Assembly: GCA_021846965.1 (NCBI GenBank)
Contig: JAJZWA010000004.1
Span: 1 to 64,000 of the forward strand
DNA from: Pseudomonadota bacterium
GTDB lineage: Bacteria; Pseudomonadota; Gammaproteobacteria; Burkholderiales; Burkholderiaceae_C
Length of the DNA: 64,000 bases
Reading direction: 5' to 3'
Below are positions 49,661 through 56,653 of the stretch, in pieces. Position numbers and translations under genes: made by a program. How positions within the stretch are numbered: the first letter of the stretch is position 1; every line of letters begins with the position of its first letter. The notes under the pieces are model-generated. The model searched no databases and was not told where the DNA came from. It worked only from the letters and a program-made list of their open reading frames with translations.

Positions 49661-50096
49661 GCGCGAAATCCGTGGCGTCGCTGGAAAAAGTTCCCGAGGT
49701 CACGACGAAACCGCCGACGGCGCCGCTTGCGGCCATCACCCCGAACAGTTCACGAACGACCTCGACCCCGACCTTCAGTGCCTTCCATTGCTTGCACTGC
49801 ACGAGAAACTTTTCGTTCCCCTTGCGCAGCACCAGATCCACGCCGCCGTCAGCCCCGCCACGCCCGGTCTCGGCCACGCCATAGCCGCGCTGCCGGAACG
49901 CCTCTCCGACCAGACGCTCGAAATCCTGCCAGGTCATGGCATCGAGCGTGGCGGCGGACGGGGCGGTGGCGACACGCCTGGCCAGATCACGGCCTTGCCG
50001 GCGCTTGAACATCGACATGGCCGCGGCGAGCACGCAAAGTGCCGGCACGAGGTACTGGCCGAACGTTGCCATGGCTGCGATCAGTGCGTGGAGCAT
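49661..50096 (-). pseudogene. Mrr-type restriction endonuclease, truncated at its 3' end
   Basis: From the ATG at 50096 the protein has a membrane segment (FGQYLVPALCVLAAAMSMF), then an Mrr-cat-type domain: MTWQDFERLVGEAFRQRGYGV and GGADGGVDLVLRKGNEKFLVQCKQWK, the Asp...QxK variant of the PD-(D/E)xK site. It continues to VVTSGTFSSDATDFARGR, and homology breaks there at the recombinase fragment; the usual last 15-30 residues are missing. The family cleaves foreign or modified DNA. The catalytic residues are intact but the end is fused to unrelated sequence, so activity is doubtful. Confidence 0.72.
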
Positions 50097-50407
50097 CACG
50101 GGGCCAAGCTGCTTCGCGGCGTCGGCGCCCGGCTGCACCGCGGGAGGCCTGGCCAGCGCGTGCTAGATGGCATCGCTCGGCAACGCGGCGATGACCAATG
50201 CCCAGGATGGCAGGGCGGCCAGCACTTCGACGACTTTCCCGAGTTCGCTCTTGCCCCGACGTCCCATGCCTTGCTTTGAATGTTTTGCAGGAGTTGCTTG
50301 ATCTTATTCGACAAGGTTGCTGTACCCGCAAGGATGTGTCGACAGATCCCGACCTTCGTCGCATTCACGGAAGCCCAGGCAGGCAACAGGGCAACATCGA
50401 GCCGATC
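50097..50407. other. Gene-free region left of the first toxin-antitoxin pair
   Basis: About 310 bp between the Mrr-type start and the toxin promoter. I see no conserved protein, RNA gene or repeat. AT-rich patches around 50270-50310 could belong to the Mrr promoter. Confidence 0.45.
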
Positions 50408-50436
50408 TTGACAGTTATGCCACTAGGTGGCATAGT
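50408..50436 (+). promoter_or_regulatory. Toxin-antitoxin promoter with palindromic operator
   Basis: TTGACA at 50408-50413 and CATAGT at 50431-50436 form a promoter with a 17-bp spacer. Inside the spacer and -10, TATGCCACTAGGTGGCATA (50416-50434) is a perfect palindrome with 8-bp arms, the expected operator for the HigA-type antitoxin. Transcription would start at about the toxin ATG (50442), so the toxin mRNA may be almost leaderless. Confidence 0.75.
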
Positions 50437-50441
50437 TTTGT

Positions 50442-50846
50442 ATGCGCCGCGTTTTCAAGACTCGTCACTTCGCGCGATGGTCGCGCAAAGCTGTGCTGAC
50501 GGACGCGGCGTTGTGCCAAGCCGTGGATGAGATGTCGAACGGCTTGATCGATGCCGATTTGGGTGGCAACGTGCTCAAGAAACGTGTCGCGATGCCTGGG
50601 CGGGGCAAGAGCGCGGGCGCACGCGTCCTGGTCGCCACGCGCAAGGCTGACCGATGGTTCTTCGTGTTCGGGTTCGAGAAGAACGAGCGCGCGAGCGTTT
50701 CGCCAAGCGAGCTTGAGGCGCTGCAAGAACAGGCGCGTGCGTTGTTGGCCCTGTCGGGTGTGCAGTTGGACGCCGCAGTGGAGCACGGAGCGTTACAGGA
50801 GGTCTGCCATGACGGCCAAGCAGAAGGCGAAAAGTCGCATCCTTGA
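50442..50846 (+). CDS. HigB/RelE-type toxin (COG4737-like)
   Basis: 134 residues. The chain MRRVFKTRHFARWSRKAVLTDAALCQAVDEM followed by KKRVAMPGRGKSAGARVLVATRK and WFFVFGFEKNERASVS is the pattern of the RelE-fold toxins encoded ahead of a Xre-type antitoxin. The basic residues and the strand with FGFEKNER are those that contact mRNA in the family, so translation-dependent mRNA cleavage is likely. The antitoxin gene overlaps its end by 38 bp in another frame. Confidence 0.83.
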   Translation: MRRVFKTRHFARWSRKAVLTDAALCQAVDEMSNGLIDADLGGNVLKKRVAMPGRGKSAGARVLVATRKADRWFFVFGFEKNERASVSPSELEALQEQARALLALSGVQLDAAVEHGALQEVCHDGQAEGEKSHP

Positions 50847-51132
50847 GGCGGTCCACGAGACGGCGCAGGATCTGCATCGTCTCGGGTTCATCGACAAGCG
50901 CAAGCAACGCAAGTTCGATGCGCTGTGCCTCGAGCCCATTCCCAGCTATGACGCCGAGCAGATTCGCGCGCTGCGAGAGCGGGTCCAACTCAGTCAGGCC
51001 GTGCTGGCTTCGGTGCTCAACACAAGCGCCTCGGCGGTGCGCAAGTGGGAAATCGGCGAGAAGCGCCCGAGCGGACCGTCGCTCAAACTGCTCAACCTTC
51101 TGGATCGCAAAGGGCTCGAGGCCGTACTCTAA
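50809..51132 (+). CDS. HigA-type antitoxin, Xre family
   Basis: 107 residues. A helix-turn-helix lies at residues 55-90 (IRALRERVQLSQAVLASVLNTSASAVRKWEIGEKRPSGPSLKLL). It should neutralise the upstream toxin and bind the palindrome in the promoter. The ATG at 50809 is preceded by AGGAGG within the toxin gene. Confidence 0.85.
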   Translation: MTAKQKAKSRILEAVHETAQDLHRLGFIDKRKQRKFDALCLEPIPSYDAEQIRALRERVQLSQAVLASVLNTSASAVRKWEIGEKRPSGPSLKLLNLLDRKGLEAVL

Positions 51133-51228
51133 GCTCGCCACGCACAACATCCGCGATGTCGGTCGCGGAGAATTTCGGTGGCAGACCCTGGAGGTCCTGA
51201 TTCCAGCCCAATTCCTGGAGCGCTATCC

Positions 51229-51456
51229 ATGAGTACCTTCACGATTCGACTGCCGGACGACACGGCCGAGCGCTTGAAGACCCTGGCTCGCTCGCGCAAG
51301 CTGAGCGTGAGCAAGCTCATCGAGGAACTGAGCATCCAGGCCATCACGGCTGCCGATGGGGACGTGCGCTTCAAGGCCTTGGCCGCACGCGGTGACGCTG
51401 GCCAGGCCCTGTCCATTCTGGACAGGCTGGATGCGAACGGAACCGCAAGCCGGTGA
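51229..51456 (+). CDS. Ribbon-helix-helix antitoxin-like protein, copy 1
   Basis: 75 residues. STFTIRLPDDTAERLKTLARSRKLSVSKLIEELS is a ribbon-helix-helix DNA-binding domain of the CopG/ParD type, followed by a short tail (RFKALAARGDAGQALSILDRLD) that would bind a toxin. No toxin gene follows; downstream is the first att-like repeat. Its ATG overlaps the stop of a remnant frame ending LERYP, as in copy 2 (52317). It is probably a solitary antitoxin. Confidence 0.75.
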   Translation: MSTFTIRLPDDTAERLKTLARSRKLSVSKLIEELSIQAITAADGDVRFKALAARGDAGQALSILDRLDANGTASR

Positions 51457-51537
51457 GGGCAGGCCGAATCTCAGCGGTCCCGTGTTCGGCGTGGCTTTAC
51501 GGCGACTTCCACCGTCCAGCGTGGCACGTGACGCGCT

Positions 51538-51623
51538 AACTCGCGGCGAGAGTGTGCAAATCTAGGGACGCCAGTTTCAAGGCCCGAGTGGTTCACGCCA
51601 CTCGGGCTTTTTGGCGTCTGGGG
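51538..51623 (+). repeat. tRNA-Glu-derived att-like repeat R1 with terminator
   Basis: First copy of an 86-bp repeat. It starts AACTCGCGGCGAG; the core TCTAGGGACGCCA (51561-51573) matches the tRNA-Glu 3' end with one base less. The hairpin CCCGAGTGG/CCACTCGGG (51583-51606) with TTTTT (51608-51612) is a Rho-independent terminator for the antitoxin upstream. TGGCGTC after the T-run can pair with GACGCCA of the core, giving an outer stem. Confidence 0.85.
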
Positions 51624-51753
51624 CGCGCGGACGGCGCGTGAAGGTCGCGCGGGATGAAGTCTCGTCGCCGCCGGGTAGGCTGTTGCTCGAGCCCAGGCGG
51701 GGCCATGCCGTGGCGCGCGGACAGCGCAGTGGGGTGGACCCACGGTGGTGTGC

Positions 51754-52038
51754 TCAGGCAGGTTCGAGTTCGAGGTGCACGCGCTGCCCCAATGCCGCGG
51801 CGATGTTCACCAAGGCGTCGAGCGAGAAGCGTGACAGGCGACCGCGTAGCAGATCGTTCATGCGCGGCTGCGTGATGCCGCAACGTTGCGCGGCATCCGA
51901 CTGGGTCCATCCGTGGCTGGCCACGATCTGTGCAATGGCCCGCATGAGATCGCTGCGGGCGCGCAGGTTGGCGGCCTGCTCGGGCGTGTCCGCAATGGCG
52001 TCCCAGACGCTCTTGTAGGTATCCGATTGCACGCTCAT
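51754..52038 (-). CDS. Xre-family antitoxin of a broken toxin pair
   Basis: 94 residues. The helix-turn-helix is MRAIAQIVASHGWTQSDAAQRCGITQPRMNDLLRGRLSRF, followed by a short dimer helix ending HLELEPA, typical of HigA-like antitoxins of the phage Gp49-like toxin group. Its ATG overlaps the toxin stop (TGA at 52035-52037), as in intact pairs. It is the only gene pair in the array pointing left. The partner has lost its middle, so this is now an orphan antitoxin. Confidence 0.8.
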   Translation of the reverse strand: MSVQSDTYKSVWDAIADTPEQAANLRARSDLMRAIAQIVASHGWTQSDAAQRCGITQPRMNDLLRGRLSRFSLDALVNIAAALGQRVHLELEPA

Positions 52039-52202
52039 GGTGTTCTCCCGGTGATGTCCCGAAAACGCTTGCGAGCCAACGCGACGTCCTCCCTGGAGGT
52101 CTCCAGTTGGAAGCCGGCATCCTGTCGGGCCTCGTCTGGAAATGCGCGCAGGGCCTTGAGCGAATCGCCCAGGAAGCGAAGGGGCTTCGTGGTTTCGATC
52201 AT
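52035..52202 (-). pseudogene. Gp49-like HigB toxin with internal deletion
   Basis: 55 residues are encoded, about half the family length. The N-terminus TKPLRFLGDSLKALRAFPDEARQDAGFQL is the conserved start of phage-derived Gp49-like toxins. It then jumps directly to SREDVALARKRFRDI, the C-terminal helix. The roughly 50 central residues with the RNase strands and catalytic residues are missing without a frame change. It lies directly before the Xre antitoxin and overlaps it by 4 bp. The toxin is almost certainly inactive. Confidence 0.75.
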
Positions 52203-52316
52203 ATCAAAACGGATATATTCCGTCGTGTTGTGGGCTTGTGCTCAGCGGGCCGAGTACGGGCTCTTCCTCGATCATCCGGACGCACGTGCACGAGCCCGAT
52301 GGCTGGAGCGCTACCC

Positions 52317-52544
52317 ATGAGCACACCCACGATTCGACTGCCGGATGACACGGCCGAACGCTTGAAGAACCTGGCACGCTCGCGCAAGCTGAGCGTGAAC
52401 AATCTCATCGAGGAACTGAGCATCCAGGCCATCACGGCCGCCGATGTGGAAGTTCGCTTCAAGGCCTTGGCCGCACGCGGTGACGCAGGCCAGGCCCTGA
52501 CCATTCTGGATAGGCTGGATGCAAAGGGAACCGCGCGCCGGTGA
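52317..52544 (+). CDS. Ribbon-helix-helix antitoxin-like protein, copy 2
   Basis: 75 residues, a close paralogue of the protein at 51229 (about 12 differences). Ribbon-helix-helix STPTIRLPDDTAERLKNLARSRKLSVNNLIEELS with tail RFKALAARGDAGQALTILDRLD. The ATG again overlaps the stop of a remnant frame ending WLERYP. No toxin follows; about 80 bases downstream repeat R2 begins. The downstream sequence is also similar to that after copy 1, so gene plus repeat were duplicated together. Confidence 0.75.
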   Translation: MSTPTIRLPDDTAERLKNLARSRKLSVNNLIEELSIQAITAADVEVRFKALAARGDAGQALTILDRLDAKGTARR

Positions 52545-52629
52545 GGGCAGGCCGAAGGTCAGCGACCCCGTGTCAGGCGTGCGTGGCTTCACGGCGACTT
52601 CCCCCGTCCAGCGTGGCCCGTGACGCGCC

Positions 52630-52715
52630 AAGTCGTGGCGAGAGAGCGCAAATCTGGGGGACGCCAGGATCGAAGCCCGGGTGCTTCACGCCGCTCGGGT
52701 TTTTTGGCGTCTGGG
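52630..52715 (+). repeat. tRNA-Glu-derived att-like repeat R2 with terminator
   Basis: 86 bp, core TCTGGGGGACGCCA (52653-52666), then GATCGAAG and the hairpin CCCGGGTGC/CCGCTCGGG (52676-52699) with TTTTTT after it. The TGGCGTC that can pair back to the core is present at 52705-52711. Confidence 0.85.
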
Positions 52716-52741
52716 ACGGGCAGGTGCTGCTGGCGCGAAGC

Positions 52742-53800
52742 TCAAGCGACGGAGCCGTGGCCTGCCGATGCCGAATCAATGGCGGCGGGTGCCGCGCAGA
52801 CAGGGCGGCGCAAGCCAACGGCTCGCCGGATGCCTTGCATGCGTGCTTGGGCAATGCGGCGAACGCGCTCTTCGCCCTGTTCCAGGACAGCCTCGATGCG
52901 TTGGGGATGCTCCAGGTAATCCCGGTACAGACTCCTGGGGCCGGCCAGGTGGCGCTCGATGGTGCCGACCAGGATGTCCTTCATCTCGCCCCACCCGATG
53001 CCGGCCTCGTAGCGGCGCATCATCGACGCGATCTCGTCCGCTTCGGCGAAGCCGCGGTAGAGCTCGAACAGCGTGCATGAGCGCCAGTCCTTCGGTTCTC
53101 CCGGAGCGAGGGAGCTGGTCTTGATCTTGCGGATGGATCGGCGCAATTCGTCGACCGGGCAGAAGATCGGAATGGTGTTGCCGTAGCTCTTGCTCATCTT
53201 CCGGCCGTCCAGTCCCGGAAGGCTTTGCGCGTCGCCGACCATCGCGCGGGGAAGACGAAACCGCACCCCGTAGCGGGCGTTGAAGGAGCCCGCGATGTCG
53301 CGTGTGATTTCCACATGCTGCACCTGATCCTTGCCCACGGGAACGAAGTCCGCGTCGAACAGCAGGATGTCGGCCGCCATCAGCGCCGGGTAGGAGAACA
53401 GGCCGAGCGACACGTCGGTGTCCGGGTCCGCGCCGCCGGTCGTGTTGCGCTCGCGCAGGGCCTTGTAGGCGTGCGCGCGGTTCAGCAATCCCTTCGGAGT
53501 GACGCAGCTGAGCATCCAGTGCAGCTCGGCGATTTCCGGAACGCGGGACTGACGATAGAACAGGACCTGCTGCGGGTCGAGGCCGAGCGCGAGCCATGCC
53601 GCGGCGATTTCCAGCGTGAAACGCTGGACGTGCTCGGCGTCGTGGCACTTAACCAGCGCGTGAAGGTCGGAGATGAAGTAGTAGCAGTTCCGGCCGTCCT
53701 CGGCGCTCATGGCGACCGCAGGCTTGATCATGCCGATGTAGTTGCCGAGGTGAGGCGTGCCGGACGGCGTGATGCCGGTGAGGACGGTTTTCAGTTCCAT
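52742..53800 (-). CDS. trpS2: Tryptophanyl-tRNA synthetase, accessory copy
   Basis: 352 residues, class I synthetase. The HIGH-type motif is TPSGTPHLGNYIG near residue 11, KMSKSYGN lies within LDGRKMSKSYGN near residue 199, and tryptophan-site residues lie in ISDLHAL and the PVGKDQVQHVEITRDIA region. The C-terminal 20 residues (Pro/Ala-rich) are extra. It overlaps the methyltransferase gene upstream by 10 bp, so the two are one operon. A chromosomal trpS is expected elsewhere. Island copies of TrpRS in other bacteria serve as resistance to Trp-mimic antibiotics or supply Trp-tRNA to special pathways. The GC content is high, unlike that of its partner. Confidence 0.88.
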   Translation of the reverse strand: MELKTVLTGITPSGTPHLGNYIGMIKPAVAMSAEDGRNCYYFISDLHALVKCHDAEHVQRFTLEIAAAWLALGLDPQQVLFYRQSRVPEIAELHWMLSCVTPKGLLNRAHAYKALRERNTTGGADPDTDVSLGLFSYPALMAADILLFDADFVPVGKDQVQHVEITRDIAGSFNARYGVRFRLPRAMVGDAQSLPGLDGRKMSKSYGNTIPIFCPVDELRRSIRKIKTSSLAPGEPKDWRSCTLFELYRGFAEADEIASMMRRYEAGIGWGEMKDILVGTIERHLAGPRSLYRDYLEHPQRIEAVLEQGEERVRRIAQARMQGIRRAVGLRRPVCAAPAAIDSASAGHGSVA

Positions 53801-54780
53801 TTTTCGACCCTCGCAATGAATATCCAAGTGCTCGGGATGCCCGAAATCTCGCGGCTCGACACAAGCTCCAGCCCGTTGCTGGAAAGCGCTGCCTCGTAAG
53901 CGGTGCGCGGATGCAATTCGACATTCATCAGTGCGTGAATCAACGTAAAGCCATTGATGAATATCGGCGTGCTCGATCCGATGTGCTCATCGGGTTGTAA
54001 TGTGTCGACCACGATGATGTGCTGCGATGATGGAAAGAATTTCTGCAACCAGGCTGGAAAATCAGCGCATGCCAGATGCCCAAGGATGTCATGCATCATC
54101 AACGAGCAGATCACGCAGTCAACATCAGGGTATGGGTGCGGAAGTCGAAAAATGTCCTGGGAAATGAACGTAAGTCGCGAGCTGACGTTTTCACGTTCGG
54201 CCTTCGCAGATGCAAGCTCTATCGACTCGGCATCCAGATCCATTCCGATGCCTCGAAGGCCAGGGTGGTCCTTTGCAAGCGAAAATAGCCGATGCCCATC
54301 GCCGCAACCAAGATCCGCCACGCACTGGGCGCCGAGTTTGGTGAATTCTGACTGGAAAATTGGATCAATAAATCGCTCGTTGCACAGGCGTGAACCGCGT
54401 GATACCGAATAACCGTCGCGAAGCGTTCTCCAGTCTGGTGGCTCCGCGCTGAGCATGTCGGAACCCGCTGTGCGAATGAGCCTGCCGTAGCCGTCCATTG
54501 CCCAAACGAAGAAACCGATATTTTCCAGGAAATTGATGCCGCGCGCAGAAAGAGAAAATGAATCTGTAGTGCGCTCGAGTCGAATGATGTCCCAATCGAG
54601 TAGATGACGAGACACGGCTTGAGTGCGGTGTATGTTGAGATTATGTTGCGCGCAGAGCATGTCCAAGTGCACGCCACCCGGAGCGGACAGTGCATCCAGG
54701 ACCCCGACATCGTGCAATCCCAATAGAACGTTGGCTGCCAAGACATCATTGAAAGCAGGTGCTGCGCTTCCCGTATGCAT
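53791..54780 (-). CDS. SAM-dependent methyltransferase with winged-helix N-domain
   Basis: 329 residues. Residues 1-95 form a winged-helix dimerisation domain as in O- and C-methyltransferases of secondary metabolism (ANVLLGLHDVGVLDALSAPGG... FSLSARGINFL). The SAM-binding domain starts AQCVADLGCGDGHRLFSLAK near residue 160, with the acidic end of strand 2 in GIGMDLDAESIELA. The AT-rich sequence contrasts with the synthetase, so the operon is mosaic. The substrate is unknown; an indolic or tryptophan-derived compound is a natural guess from the TrpRS partner. A GGAGAGGA site precedes the ATG. Confidence 0.8.
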   Translation of the reverse strand: MHTGSAAPAFNDVLAANVLLGLHDVGVLDALSAPGGVHLDMLCAQHNLNIHRTQAVSRHLLDWDIIRLERTTDSFSLSARGINFLENIGFFVWAMDGYGRLIRTAGSDMLSAEPPDWRTLRDGYSVSRGSRLCNERFIDPIFQSEFTKLGAQCVADLGCGDGHRLFSLAKDHPGLRGIGMDLDAESIELASAKAERENVSSRLTFISQDIFRLPHPYPDVDCVICSLMMHDILGHLACADFPAWLQKFFPSSQHIIVVDTLQPDEHIGSSTPIFINGFTLIHALMNVELHPRTAYEAALSSNGLELVSSREISGIPSTWIFIARVEKWN

Positions 54781-54918
54781 TTCTCAATCCTCTCCAAGGC
54801 AGGTTTTCGGTTCCGCGCGCAACGCATCGCCCGGGTTCACGCGGCCAAAAGCTACTTGGAGACACGCGATCGTTCAGAAGTTCCATGGCGATCGTGGGGG
54901 CACTGTCCAGCGGCACGA

Positions 54919-55071
54919 AAGGCCGACACGGCGGTGCTCTTGGCGGCGTTCTTCGGGACTGATGCGCAGAGTTGGATGAATCTGCAGGCTCACTACGACA
55001 CGAAGTTGGGCAGGGAGCGCATCGGGAACGAGTTCCTGGCCGAGATCCGGCGCCATGCTGCGCCGGCGTGA
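54919..55071 (+). pseudogene. HigA antitoxin remnant (C-terminal half)
   Basis: The frame reads ADTAVLLAAFFGTDAQSWMNLQAHYDTKL... FLAEIRRHAAPA, almost the same as residues 54-100 of the intact HigA at 58690. The N-terminal half and the toxin are missing. The sequence after its stop also matches that after the intact gene, up to the att-like repeat. It looks like the right-hand rest of an older higBA cassette cut by arrival of the TrpRS-methyltransferase unit. Confidence 0.8.
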
Positions 55072-55384
55072 GCCGGGATTCACGCCTGAGGGTTTTGTCG
55101 TTTCCGCACCGCCTTCAGCGGTAGTACGACCTCCCAGCCCACTCCCCGCGCCAACTCGTGGCGAGTCTGTGCAAATCTAGGGGACGCCAGTTTCAAGGCC
55201 CGAGTGGTTCACGCCACTCGGGCTTTTTGGCGTCTGGGGGGCGCATGGGACGCGGCGCACCTGTGGGCAATGCCCTGCAAAGCCTGATTCCCCGGCAGGT
55301 CATGATGTTGGTGAATGGCTGCAAGGATGCCGGAACCGGCTTGACCTCATGACGAGGCTGCGGCCGCTTCCTGGAGCATGCATC
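55072..55384. other. Intergenic region with repeat R3
   Basis: 313 bp between the HigA remnant and the PAAR gene. It contains repeat R3 (55153-55238) with its terminator. The remainder after R3, about 145 bp, presumably carries the promoter of the type VI cassette, but I cannot point to a clear one. Confidence 0.55.
55153..55238 (+). repeat. tRNA-Glu-derived att-like repeat R3 with terminator
   Basis: 86 bp. The core TCTAGGGGACGCCA (55176-55189) shares 13 consecutive bases with the tRNA-Glu 3' end. The following GTTTCAAGG resembles AGTTCAAC after the tRNA. The hairpin CCCGAGTGG/CCACTCGGG (55199-55222) plus TTTTT is a strong terminator, and TGGCGTC can pair with the core. Confidence 0.88.
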
Positions 55385-55792
55385 ATGGCGCGACGCGCGT
55401 TGGCCCTGGTGGGCGACAGCACCTCGCATGGCGGGGTCGTGCTGGAGGGCGCCGACACCGACACCCTGAGCGGCCGCGCCATCGCCTGCGTGGGACACAG
55501 GGTGTCGTGCCCGAAGTGCAAGGGCGACTTCCCCATCGTTCCGGACGGATCGGGAGGCCATGTGCTGCCGTGGATCGGAGGTCTCACCGTGGCGGTGGAG
55601 GGCATGCAGACCGCCTGCGGAGCCACGCTGATCGCCTCCCAACAGGCATTCGTGGTCGATGAGGCGCCGCCAGCGCCGGCGCAGCCCGAAGCGCCGAGGG
55701 CGCCGCCACCATCGGGCACGGGGCTTTGCCTGGAGTGCCTGCGACATGCGGCCATCCACGGCGCGGTGAGCGTGTTGCGGAGTGAGGCATGA
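55385..55792 (+). CDS. PAAR-domain type VI secretion tip protein
   Basis: 135 residues. The PAAR pattern GDSTSHGGVVLEGADT, GRAIACVGHRVSCPKCKG, DFPIVPDG, VAVEGMQTACGATLIAS is complete, with metal-binding His and Cys residues. PAAR proteins sharpen the VgrG spike of type VI secretion systems and carry effectors. A Pro-rich tail ends in CLECLRHAA. The ATG at 55385 is chosen since it starts the domain; its stop overlaps the next gene in ATGA. Confidence 0.88.
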   Translation: MARRALALVGDSTSHGGVVLEGADTDTLSGRAIACVGHRVSCPKCKGDFPIVPDGSGGHVLPWIGGLTVAVEGMQTACGATLIASQQAFVVDEAPPAPAQPEAPRAPPPSGTGLCLECLRHAAIHGAVSVLRSEA

Positions 55793-56310
55793 AGTCCGAC
55801 GACACCGGCGCCGTCGAGGCGTGCCTGGTCGATGCACGCCGAGCCGGTTGGCCGTCGGCGCGCCTGTACGCGCTGCTCGATCTCCTGCTTCCCGCGCATG
55901 AAGGCTTGGCCCCGATGCTGGAGCGCGGCGCGGGCAGGGTGGCCTTGTTCGACCAGACCGTGGATGCCGAGGTGGCCGATGGTGGCCCCTGGCTGGTGGA
56001 ACTCGACGCCGCCAACGCGGAACTGGTCAGCGGCCTGCTCGCGCTGGGGCGGGATCCGCAGGGTGTGGTGTGGCTGATCAGCGAGCGCGACCCACCGGGT
56101 CTGGCGCAGGCCTTGCGCGAGCGCCTGAACGTGCGCCTGCGGGGCATCGGCGTGGCGCTGCTGCGCTTTTACGACCCCACGCTGCTGCAGGGGATCCTGG
56201 CCTTGTTGTCACCGAGCCAGCGAGCGAGCTTCGTCGCCCCGGCGGTGCAGTGGCTGATCGAGCGGGATGGACAACTCGTGCAGCTCAGCCCGGAGAAGCT
56301 CCGTGCTTGA
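55789..56310 (+). CDS. DUF4123 type VI effector chaperone (Tap/TEC-like)
   Basis: 173 residues with the DUF4123 pattern: LYALLDLLLPAHEGLAPMLERG, GPWLVELD, LRERLNVRL, ALLRFYDPTLLQGILALLSPSQ. These adaptors load effectors onto the PAAR/VgrG tip without being secreted. It overlaps the PAAR gene by 4 bp and the next gene by 8 bp, so all are translationally coupled. Confidence 0.87.
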   Translation: MKSDDTGAVEACLVDARRAGWPSARLYALLDLLLPAHEGLAPMLERGAGRVALFDQTVDAEVADGGPWLVELDAANAELVSGLLALGRDPQGVVWLISERDPPGLAQALRERLNVRLRGIGVALLRFYDPTLLQGILALLSPSQRASFVAPAVQWLIERDGQLVQLSPEKLRA

Positions 56311-56650
56311 GCTCGCCGCCGGCCAGAGGCAGGCATTGCAGGGCCTGAACGAGACCAGCTTTGTCGAGCGCGTGCGCCTTGAGTTGCTGGGCGACCGGCC
56401 GGAGCTGGGCGCCCAGCCCGATCTGGCCCAGCGCATGCTGCGCGCGCTGCGGGTGGCGCAGCACTGGGGAGTCGACGACAAGCTGATGGGTGAGTTCGTG
56501 CGCCTGGAGGCTGCGGCGCCGGGCTTTCATGCGCAACCGGCGGTGAAGGCGTGGATCACGCGCCCGGGGCGCAGTGCGTCGCAACGGTTTGCCGACTACC
56601 TGTGCCTCGTGCGCTGGCGGGGCAGGGCCCAAGGCGCGAACAAGGAGTGA
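56303..56650 (+). CDS. Unrecognised small protein of the type VI cassette
   Basis: 115 residues starting GTG within the end of the DUF4123 gene, with CGGAGAAG before it. Helical and charged; contains LNETSFVERVRLELLGDRPELG and a basic end (LVRWRGRAQGANKE). Not recognised with confidence. Its place between chaperone and effector suggests an effector-loading or structural accessory. An in-frame ATG lies earlier at 56267, but the coupled GTG is preferred. Confidence 0.7.
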   Translation: MLELAAGQRQALQGLNETSFVERVRLELLGDRPELGAQPDLAQRMLRALRVAQHWGVDDKLMGEFVRLEAAAPGFHAQPAVKAWITRPGRSASQRFADYLCLVRWRGRAQGANKE

Positions 56651-56653
56651 AGC

